Of a DNA stretch of 64,000 nucleotides, positions 55,311-64,000 are shown piece by piece. The DNA is from Siphonodentalium dalli (Eukaryota; Mollusca; Scaphopoda; Gadilida; Siphonodentaliidae): the NCBI GenBank assembly GCA_032622095.1, contig CP136064.1:134795129-134859128 (forward strand), in the 5' to 3' direction. Position 1 is the first letter of the stretch. Every line of letters begins with the position of its first letter. The notes beneath the pieces were generated by a model that was given only the letters and a program-made list of their open reading frames with translations, was not told the origin of the DNA and ran no database searches. The translations under genes were made by a program, and so were the position numbers.

Positions 55311-56440
55311 TACAGTCATGAAAAGATAAACCATGTAGGCCTCAGTGTTAATGTTTGGCCCCGCCCACTAAATTTGCTACATACGAATTGCACGAAATCG
55401 TAAATTTCGTGAAGCCCAACCCTTCGCGCATCTTTTGCCATGTATGAGTACTATCCTGACCACGCCTTTTTCAATTTTACAACACGCGCCACACTACCCC
55501 ACTTTTTGCACAAAATTTGAACTGCTGGTGAAAACAAATTCCCTGCAAATTCCCTGCCTTATTCTCCCGTCAATGTTTGGACACGAACACACTTCAGACT
55601 AGGGATAACCACATTTATACATGCCATATGTATTATATCTTTTAAATTTGTAAATATTATTGAAATATTATACGCCAATCGCGTGCCAGAATTTTTTGAA
55701 CTCGTATTCGAGATACCATGTAAAAACGAAAGGGACGTAATTCTACTTATTTAGTTCCTTCTAACCATGTAGAGCGACCTTAGTTGACACAGATATATGA
55801 TACCCCTGCTGTTATGCACAGAACGTATAACAACAGTTGTACTGAGATTTCTTACTTCAAAAGCATTTAATAGACACATTTTGAAATAATTTATCGCACC
55901 CACAGCATAATACGATCGTGCGCATATAACTTATCAGGGAACAACAAAAAACTGGTCAGAAATTTACTGCCAAATGCCTTAATTTCACATTGCAAACTCC
56001 CGACAGAATCTCTTCATGCACAACAAATTCCTAGTGATGGCAAGTTGAGCTAAAAACTGCTAGCCTAAACCCTTTTCGACCGGTCAACCCTGTTTTAACA
56101 AATCTTATCGCAGTCACTCCAAGGACCCTGCACACAAAATATATGTGATATAGACCTCGTTGTTGACAGATGGACAGATGGAAGTTATGACTACCAAGAA
56201 CACAGAATGGTATTGCTAGATTATTTAATTTCTTATTTATGGATATTAATGTAGTTGAATTCTTTCTTTGAATATTTTGGCATGCACCTTTTATTAAAAC
56301 CTGGAAGTTTCAATTAATTTAGGTGGTGTTTTTACATGCATCTTGAAAAGCTCATAATGATAATTCAATGCATCGTTATTGAGAGAATCCACTGATCGGA
56401 GAAATTTAATTACAAGGGCAAGGGGCCTGGAGACCCTGAA
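55311..56440. other. Region upstream of PHKG, no gene seen
   Basis: Includes an R3-like fragment at about 56040-56210 (GTTGAGCTAAAAAC, CCTGTTTTAACAAATCT, AAGGACCCTGCACACAAAAT, GACAGATGGACAGATGG). No promoter element could be supported. Confidence 0.5.
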
Positions 56441-56640
56441 TATACCCCCTGCTCTGCCGCCCCTGATGATCGAAAATAAATCAGTGTTGTGACAAGAGGT
56501 TATTTGTGTTATAGTCATGCCACTGAAGCTGTAAACCTGACATATACCCCCTGCTCTGCCGCCCCTGATGATCGAAAATAAATCAGTGTTGTGACAAGAG
56601 GTTATTTGTGTTATAGTCATGCCACTGAAGCTGTAAACCT
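56441..56640. repeat. Tandem duplication, 102-bp unit, two copies
   Basis: TATACCCCCTGCTCTGCCGC to GCCACTGAAGCTGTAAACCT occurs at 56441 and again at 56543, almost without differences, so it is recent. Since 102 is a multiple of three, a minus-strand open frame (56692-56294) passes through both copies; it shows no recognisable domain. Confidence 0.92.
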
Positions 56641-57149
56641 CACTGATGTCATAAACAGAAATTTGTTCTTGAAGTGTACAATACGCACACATAGGAGATA
56701 GACTGATGAAATGAACACATGAGGAGTCCTTGCTCCTTAACTGACAACTTTAATAGCACAGACTCCTCACTCACACCCCTTATACATGTATCTCTCTGTT
56801 TCCAAACTCTCCAACTTTAGTGCATGGTGACTGGCCTAGAACGTAGATTAGTGTACCAGTACATGTTGTAGTATTAGTTCTCTGGCTGTGTGCTATTCTT
56901 TGTGCTTTACTAGCAGAAACTGTGCCAATTGCCTACTATATTTAAAGCATAAATTAGCAAAGCTCAGGAATTTTTTCTACTGTCTCACAGCCTCTTTGTG
57001 GTATTTATAGTCTGGTCGATAAAAGGTTTGACCTAGACAAATTTTGGACTAAGTTGGTTTGTATACCATTTTGAAGAGGAATATATCCTCTAAAACATAT
57101 CTTAAAGATCAGTTTCTGATGTTTGGAACTGGTTGAGAATTGTGACTTT

Positions 57150-58190
57150 ATTTTGTATTTAGCATGTTAACTGACCATTGGAGCAAGGAAATATGCCAAT
57201 CATGGGGTCTCTACCCCTTCCGATCACTCAAAAGTTTGATTTTACAGAACGCAGTATATTACATTTCACAAGAAATCACCATTCTAGTCATATCTAATCA
57301 AGAAATGCGAAGAACTGTAACTTTGGCTCAAAATGGCGACCAAAATATGGAATATGGTAAATATTGTCCCAGCCTGCCATGCAACCGCTTACTAGTTGTG
57401 GTTGATGCATACAATTGACTATTCTGTCTTATATACATTGAATACTAACATTTCTGATGCACCTTGTTTAACTGTTACTATTTTAACCACTGAAGTTACC
57501 AGAATTATTCAAATTTTTCTGTTGCAAACTTGACATAAAAATTGGCAAAAATTCACTGTTCAGGTTTGAACCATTTTTTTAAAGTAAAATGCAACTATCA
57601 TTGGCATCAAAGGTGTTTATTGTTTTGATATGTGTTTAAATGTGTCACACTGAGAGGTGTTTTGGAGAAAATTACTCAAGATGGCTTACAAAATGGCAAA
57701 CATATTTGGTAACAAGATCATTTGTCACATACATTCTGAACATTAATACTCTCTGCTGTTCCGAAAAGGTAGCAAATTGTGGCTCACTTGGTTATTAAAC
57801 ATGCTACTTTAATCAACTAAATGTTCTATTCTGATTACCTTATGGGGCATGACAAGTTCATTTTAAGGGATGCAGTGTGGATTTTGCCGAAAACTTCTTT
57901 TGGGATTCTGTCCATGTTTTGAACGCACATGGGCAGAACATTGAAATGGAACTTTAATATGTGGCTACTCTGGCCCATTAGCATCAACAATGATCAACTT
58001 AATACAGTGTGTATGTATGTTGACTGTATGGTCATAGGCCAGGTGAGTAGGTATACAGGGAGTAATATTGTATTCATGAATGATGTGAATAGTTATACAA
58101 TGTGTGACTATATGGTCATGGATGGGGTATCCATGGTGAGATGTATAGGTATATACAGTTTACCCTCAATAGCCCTCAATGTTTGTAGCT
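57150..58190 (-). repeat. Inverted copy of the 8.1-9.4 kb repeat
   Basis: Contains in reverse complement the landmarks of 8112-9380, including CAATAAACACCTTTGA near 57610, TTATGGGGCATGACAAGTTC at 57840 and minisatellite-like units at 58030-58160. It lies outside PHKG, so the repeat is dispersed. Confidence 0.75.
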
Positions 58191-58578
58191 AAATCAATAA
58201 CCTTCAATGTTTATCTTCTAAGTGCTCTCTGGCACCTATAATTCAATCAACCATGACAATAAGAACAAATGGGAAAATATGGTTCCTGGCAATAATCCAC
58301 ACCAAGTATTAACAGCATCTGCCATCTTGGACTGGAGAGTTCTTATTTCATTTAGTGTTACGGTGAGGACATGGTGACTTTTGTCTACATGTCTTGTTAC
58401 CAGGACTTCATGGACATTAATCATGAAGCCGTGCAATTTTTAACATGCCACATTTGAATTTACACAAAGATTATACAAATAGTGCAGCGGCCAAATGCCA
58501 AAAGTGGTCAGGTACCCCTACCCACGGTAGAACAAGTTGAACCAATTTTGTTTGTAGGAGAATTATATACTAATCACA

Positions 58579-59332
58579 ATGAAAGTGTCAATGACACTGT
58601 AGCTCAACTTAGGTAGGGGAATAATTTAATGGTTGACAGTAAATGGAGGAATAGGAAAGGTGCTAATTGAAATGTCTAAGTAAGACTAGATTTACATGTC
58701 AATATCAACATTCATGACAGGTTTCATAATGATCGGATCAGGGATGTGGTGATTATGGTGTGCCAAAGGATTTATTGATGCAAAGAGTAAATTCTAAAAT
58801 GGCCACCGGCAGCCATGTTTTTTTCCGAATTACCCCAAAATGACCTGTTCCCATCTACAGCCTTTACAAATCTCATAATGATCTGATCAAAGGTACAACC
58901 TGTAGCCTGTGCCAATGGATTTAGTCATGCAAAGAGTAAAATCCAAGATGCCTGCTGGCGGCCATGTTTTTCGGTCGAAAGACCCCAAAATCACTCGTTC
59001 CCATCTACATGTCAATATTAACATCCATGACAAATTTCGTGATGATCAGAAGGACAGTACGACCTGTAGCCCGCGCCAATGGATTGAATTTTGAAATCCA
59101 AGATGGCTGCTGGCGGCCATGTTTTTTGGCCGAATGACACCAAAATGACTCGTTCCCATCTACATGTCAATGTCAACATTCATGACAAATCTCATAAAGA
59201 TCAGATCAAAGGTACGACCTGTAGCCCGCGCCAAAGGAAATTGTTGACGGACACACGCATACACACACACACGGACGACGGACGCCAAACCATGGCAATA
59301 GCTCAAACTTACAAAGTAAGTTGAGCTAAAAA
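58579..59332 (+). mobile_element. R2 element, complete copy
   Basis: It runs from ATGAAAGTGTCAATGACACT and GTAGCTCAACTT to the terminal stem-loop AGCTCAAACTTAC-AAA-GTAAGTTGAGCT followed by AAAAAT. Units with CCAAGATG(C/G)CTGCTGGCGG, CAAAATGACTCGTTCCCATC and GGTACGACCTGTAGCCCGCG lie between. A GGACACACGC..CGGACGACGGACGCC stretch (59248-59286) precedes the stem-loop. At about 750 bp this is the most compact R2 copy here. No ORF. Confidence 0.82.
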
Positions 59333-59870
59333 TGATAGTTTAAAAAAAAAGGAATTGGTGGTGGCTATTGTCAAATCGATGATGAACAATACCCACCAGC
59401 AGAGCTGTTAAATTTCACGGATTGTCCGTGAGACTCACGGATTGCCATGGCAATTCCACAAATACGGATAACCCCAAATTTCTCCCGGATTCAGCAAAAC
59501 CCCGCATTTGAAATCCCCCTTCCTTATTTCCGGTACTGTAAATACCCACACATCAACATTCACTTTTGATGTTCTCTCTGATTGAAGTGGTGAACTGTGA
59601 CTAATATTAATTGATTTTCACACTCTGGTGAAGCCACACGTATAAAAGGTGTTGTTATAGTATACAATACATATAATCACAATAGTGGGGGGCCTTCGGG
59701 ACAAAAAAAAATAGTTTTGTGCATTTTTTGTTAAAAGCATGAAACTTCACCCATATGTAGGCTAAGGTGTTGTGATCAAAATAAGAGTTGGACCCCAGCC
59801 AGAAAATTACCCAGTTCTGAGTTATGACGTCATCATCTCGTAGAGAGCGTTTAGTGATCCGAGATTCCAC
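59333..59870. other. Intergenic; one dispersed-repeat-like motif
   Basis: CAGAGCTGTTAAATTTCACG, then GATTGTCCGTGAGACTCACG at 59400-59440, looks like the end of another dispersed element, but no partner end or target duplication was found. Confidence 0.4.
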
Positions 59871-59874
59871 TTAC

Positions 59875-60435
59875 TAATTTCAATCTCTTGTGGGCAGATG
59901 GATATTAACATATGGGAGGTAATGATTGATGTATTCTATCCAGGAGATGTCTGTCTTTTATTTAAGACGACTCATAGCCATAAAAATCCAAGATGGCTGC
60001 CAAAATGAGGACCAATATGACTGCCAAAATGGAAAAAATCTATGATTTTTTGCGAAATATTGAAAATCTTCTAATTTTTTTCTGAGATTGCTTAGCATAT
60101 TGGAGATATTTTACTATCTATCATAAGAACAATCATATGAGAACAATTTGGAGCCATTTGTAAGAAATAAGAGTTGGAAAGAGCCGTATATTTGGAGATG
60201 GAATCAACAGGTATGAAAATTGACATATTTCATTAATAATTCTCGATGATGACTTTTGAATCCACTCAGTAATTTCAATCTCTTGTGAACAGGTGAATAT
60301 AAACACATGATCAGTAATAATTGATACATTCTATCCAGGGAATATGTATCTTTGATTTAAGATGATTATTGGCCAAAAATAAACAAAATGGCTGACATAT
60401 TGGAAACAAATTAAGGATTTTTTTGCGATTTATAA
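59875..60435. repeat. Two direct units of about 395 bp
   Basis: AATTTCAATCTCTTGTG, TTCTATCCAGG, TTTAAGA(C/T)GA and AAAATGGCTG occur in the same order at 59877-60040 and 60270-60415. The copies are diverged. No coding signal. Confidence 0.7.
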
Positions 60436-60492
60436 TTTTTTTTCTCAGTTTATGAAGCATATTGTCACTTTCTGATCAGTAGTCATCAGTTA

Positions 60493-60990
60493 CACTTGCA
60501 CAATGGACAGCACTGGAGTCCAGCCTTCAAACAAGAACATCACTTCTTTTTGCAGACTTTGGTGCAGCCGCATCTGATAAGCTCACGGAGAGCAAGGTTA
60601 ACGGGTGGAAGTTCTCCACAAAAGGGCATCCATCTGCCATCTATTTTCTGCCATCCACATAAGTCAGGCAAAGGTAGTTCCATGTATTTAGAGAACATCT
60701 GCGATAAACAACTTGCATATCGCGAAGCACGTCTAGCTCGTATGTTGGACAAGTGAATCCCTTGTCGGTGGAATCCGATCCACAGGACGACTATGTTTGC
60801 AGAATAGTTCCCTCCTGGCCCCGTTGACAGTAAGTTGGTCGCTCACTCTGTGATACATCAATACAACGAAACGCTCCAAAGTCGGCACATGCATATCTCA
60901 ATATCTCCATTTACATCATTTGTCAACTGGGTGAATATGTCAGAAATTTCCGGGAAATTCGACCAGGTTGTAAATGCCTTCTTTTTTATG
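60493..60990 (-). pseudogene. Uncharacterised transposon-associated-type protein, C-terminal part (Cys-rich tail)
   Basis: Continuation of the gene at 62704-63700, separated from it by an inserted R1 element. Leftwards from 60990 it reads KKAFTTWSNFPEISDIF, then in another frame an RCIDVSQSERPTYCQRGQEG-like stretch, and from 60752 ELPLPDLCGWQKIDGRWMPF followed by LIRCGCTKVCKKKCCSC. The GW..IDG.W.P...LP and CGCTK..C..C.C..AGL.C pattern is the C terminus of a large uncharacterised family that I know from fish, cnidarian and mollusc gene sets. Several frameshifts and a stop are present. Confidence 0.65.
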
Positions 60991-60999
60991 TTTACCCAT

Positions 61000-61078
61000 A
61001 CCATAGTATGGTAAACATAATGTCGACGTCCGGATTGACAACTCGTCGTGTGTCCGTCCGTCCGTCTGTCCGTCAGTC

Positions 61079-61109
<31 letters not shown>

Positions 61110-62702
61110 GGACACTTTACGCATGGTGCGATAACTCAAAAATCCGATGCTAAAACCGAAGTATATTTTGTCCGATTGTGTTCATATTTTATATGTAGGT
61201 TTATGATGACATGCCCCTCATCTGTATAGTTTTTGGTATTGATTGGTTGATCGGTTTAGACAATAATTAACCCTTTACACACATGCTATCCAATGCAATA
61301 AGTTGAACATATTTCTTCTGATCTGCCTCATATTTCTTACCTAGGTTTTTCTTAGCATGTTCTTCGTTTGTATGGTTTTTGGTATTGTTTAATTAACCCT
61401 TTTCACTCTTATGTTTACTTAGAATTCACCCAAGCTGCTATGACTCAAAACATTTTTCATCTGATCAGCACCAAATTTGGTATAAGAATTTATCACCCCT
61501 AAATACAGATCGAGTTCGAATATGGGTTTGATCCGATATATTTTAACAGAGTTATGACCCTTTATAATTCAAGTAATTACTGCTGGGAATTTTAAGAGAA
61601 CATATCTGGCAGACCATGTGTGTAATTGAAATGAGTTAATTATCACTAGGGACATGCTATAAAGCCTGATAGTGGTACTCTTGGCTGGCAGGATTTGTTT
61701 TCATATTAATGTCAAATTGATTGATGGCTATCTGGTGGAGTTCTGTTTTCTGTGCAATATTAAGTTAACCCCTTTACTGAAACAGGTTCATTACTAAAGT
61801 TTATGTAAACACTATAGGACACCTATTCTAAAATATTAAATTGGAATAGTCCATTGTTACTTTGTAGGGATGTTTTACAGACATTGTTGTCTACATACAC
61901 TGTTGTCTTATCTTAGACAAAAATTAATCCACACATTCCCAGTTCCATGATATGATGTCATTGCAAATGATTAACCCTCTCCACACATCATATGGTTTTG
62001 ATGCTTTTCTTTTGATCATTCTCCTATATTATGTCCAGGTTGATGGTGATCCACTTTTGATTTGCATGGATTTGGGATTAAAATTAAACCATTCCATAGA
62101 CACATATTATGCGATAGACAGATATAATATTATCCATTTCACTTTGATCCAGGTTCAGTAAGGGTTTAAATAAATCACCAATTATATATTCATCATTAGA
62201 GGAAATGTCTTATTTTGAAATTCCCACAATTGCATTTGGGCTCCAGGGTAATATTAATGGTGCTGGTATTCTTGAGACTGACTTATTGTATGGGTTTCTA
62301 AATCCAATGACATGCTTTGTATAGACTATTTTGTGTTTATCAGTTCATTAGTTTGGGTAAGATTAACCCTATTCTATCCGATTTGATAACTCAAATATTT
62401 CCATTGATTATGTTTATACATGTAGTTCTTGGCATAGTTGACAAGAACACACCCCTAACCTGCATAGTGAGGGTCATTTGGTTTATTTGCTTAAAAATAT
62501 TAACATCCTCCGCCAATCCTGTTGACACAATGTGATAACTAAATATTTTTCACATGATCACTATATTAAGTGTGAATTGTTGAAACTTTAGCACTCATGA
62601 AAAGGTTGATGTAAGGATTTATAAAATTTATAAAAAATAGCTAATCGCTATCGCCAAGGTATGGGTTAAACATCTGCCGATCGTGATCGGCCTCTCGTTC
62701 CA
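61000..62702 (-). mobile_element. R1 element (head type B), complete copy inside a pseudogene
   Basis: Read leftwards it begins AACGAGAGGCCGATCACGAT at 62702 and ends CATACTATGGTATGGGTAAA then CAT at 61000. The strand shown carries a GTCC/GTCT/GTCA microsatellite (61051-61108), 30-85 bp from the terminal hairpin. The flanking sequence is one gene on both sides. The joined reading (SFTG... then KKAFTTW) shows no target duplication longer than TT. About 1.7 kb; no ORF of note. Confidence 0.85.
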
Positions 62703-62703
62703 A

Positions 62704-63700
62704 TAGTAGAAAAGAATTACGTAAAGTCACTTCCCGTGAACGAATGGAACATCAGTATGGCCATCGAACGCACATATCCCAAGGTGCAGGCTATGGTGTT
62801 AATATCAATAAATTTTAAATCATTTCCGGTCCCGAATGCAATGGTTATTTTCATATCTATAACTTTTGTTACAGCATAGATAGCGATCACGATGATGTCA
62901 GTGTCAACTGTTCTGATTAAAATAGAGTTAAGTCCATCAGCTATCATATGCATGGAGAAAGACGCGCGTATCTGCTTCTTCGTGGTTGGTCTTTTCCAGC
63001 TTTGTGGAATCCTTTTGTGGATAGCAAAGGACGGACTTGTTGCAAGTGACAATGATTGATGTCTTTTCTGGTCGTAGTGTATTATGCACGGTGGTAGCTA
63101 TGAACGAAAATAGGTCGCGTTTGTTGTTGTCGCTCTGCAGGAATGATGACCACGTTTTGCCTGTGGGAGCTATGCTCTCTTCTCTTACCTGTGGTTCTAT
63201 TCCTGCCCCGCGACCAGACCGTGTACACTGGGAGATAGATATAAAAAATTATATCGATCCTTTCAGCACCCTTGGCAAAGTTTTGGACATATGGAAGAAA
63301 TTTCTCCTTGACATAGCTGGCAAAAGTCATTCGAGGAGAAGGCTTCAATATGTTAACCAGCACCGCCCCATCAAAGAGTACTGTGGTTATACCAAGTGGT
63401 TTTAAACATCGGGATTCTTCGTCTAAAAGGCATTTGCTAACAAGATCCGACTTATGACCTTGCCGCATAACATCACCTGTTGACAGCGATGGTGGATTCT
63501 GCTGGTTCTCATGTTCAAAGAACTCGTCCAGTTGAAAAGACATGGTCTCACTAGCAATAAACAGTCTTGAGAATAGTTCACAATTATTCTTTATATTCAT
63601 CAACCGATTTCCCTTCGTCTTGACTTTGTTTTGACTCGTACTAAAGATCATGAACTTATTCTTTACAATTTTCTCAAGGATGATTCCAAAACGACAGCAA
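62704..63700 (-). pseudogene. Uncharacterised transposon-associated-type protein, central part
   Basis: Leftwards from 63700, frames read NNCELFSRLFIASETM, LDEFFEHENQQNPPSLS, KSDLVSKCLL, TVLFDGAVLVNILKPSPRM and TFASYVKEKFLPYVQNF. After frame breaks they continue with SILIRTVDTDIIVIAIYAVT, MKITIAFGTGNDLKF and MFHSFTGSDF. This order (LFxxxQxR..DEFFxHENQ..P, LDGAxxVxxLKP, RTVDTDVVVL, FHAFTGCD) is characteristic of a widespread uncharacterised family, often multicopy and probably mobile-element-derived. The LDGA/D, VDTD and GCD acidic positions look like a nuclease-type core (inference). Here the C of GCD is S, and frameshifts after about 63250 make it non-functional. The N-terminal part is missing. 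Confidence 0.7.
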
Positions 63701-63794
63701 TGATGCGACATACTATGGTGATAACTCAGCGAAACACAGAACATTTGAACCCCGGTCACATACCTGTGTTGACACTCGACCAACCACTATATAC

Positions 63795-64000
63795 TCTAAC
63801 GATATGCAAGTCGTTTATCGCAGATGTTCTCTAAATACGTGGAACTACCTTCGCCTGACTTATGTGGATGGCAGAAAATAGATGGCAGATGGATGCCCTT
63901 TGGGGAGAACTTCCAACCGTTAACCTTGCTCTCCATGAGCTTATCAGATGCGGCTGCACCAAAGTGTGCAAAAAGTGTGTTTGAAGGCTGGACCCCAGTG
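63795..64000 (+). pseudogene. Inverted second copy of the Cys-rich C-terminal part, cut by window edge
   Basis: On the plus strand this segment corresponds to the complement of 60509-60725: CATCTGCCATCTATTTTCTG and GATGCGGCTGCACCAAAGTG landmarks, with CGWQKIDGRWMPFG in translation. The two copies face each other across the 60.5-63.8 kb interval. It continues beyond 64000. Confidence 0.75.

Noticed and set aside
56294-56692. 132-codon minus-strand ORF with an internal protein repeat
   Set aside because: The repetition is a recent 102-bp DNA duplication; no family resemblance and no splice or start context.

Overview
The window is animal (metazoan) genomic DNA. It is AT-rich, has spliced genes, and is mostly transposable elements and simple or tandem repeats. 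The only host gene I can read with confidence is the minus-strand gene for the gamma (catalytic) subunit of phosphorylase kinase (PHKG). Seven coding exons can be placed to the base: 54598-54504, 49986-49811, 38506-38452, 31221-31156, 15731-15659, 12295-12205 and 1546-1456. All splice in frame with GT/AG borders and give about 215 residues, from the start codon to just past the kinase APE motif. The rest of the gene lies beyond position 1. A phosphorylase kinase gene, a tRNA-derived SINE with a repeated four-base tail and the repeat types all fit a marine invertebrate. A mollusc, probably a bivalve, is my best guess, but the sequence does not prove it.

About 650 coding bases are spread over 53 kb. 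The introns hold the repeats. Intron 7 (left edge to 1455) has a repeat fragment. Intron 6 (1547-12204) has a 6-kb inverted repeat carrying a SINE with a 15-bp target duplication, a diverged minisatellite and R1 repeats. Intron 5 (12296-15658) has a hAT-type element with 8-bp target duplication, a Penelope-like GIY-YIG remnant and a hairpin repeat. Intron 4 (15732-31155) has arrays of R2, a nested R1 element, a TTAA-flanked MITE, a 2.3-kb foldback element and a second SINE. Intron 3 (31222-38451) has R1, R4 and a hAT-like insertion. Intron 2 (38507-49810) has a complete 1.27-kb retroposon with one intact 308-codon ORF and 14-bp target duplication, a 13-unit 40-bp minisatellite, a TTAA-flanked element that was itself hit by a LINE, and a 5.2-kb element with perfect terminal inverted repeats ending 22 bp from the splice donor of exon 2. 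Intron 1 (49987-54503) has a 510-bp TIR element and a third TTAA-flanked element.

Upstream of the gene (54.6-64 kb) are more repeats and a broken gene of a widespread uncharacterised, Cys-rich-tailed protein family. It is split by a complete R1 element and partly duplicated in inverted orientation at the right edge.

Four dispersed repeat families (called R1-R4 here) share one layout: a short palindrome at one end, a tandemly repeated core, a GGAC/GTCY-type microsatellite, then a terminal stem-loop followed by A residues. This resembles non-autonomous Helentron-type elements such as Drosophila DINE-1. Two R1 insertions whose empty sites can be inferred from this window show no target duplication longer than a TT dinucleotide.
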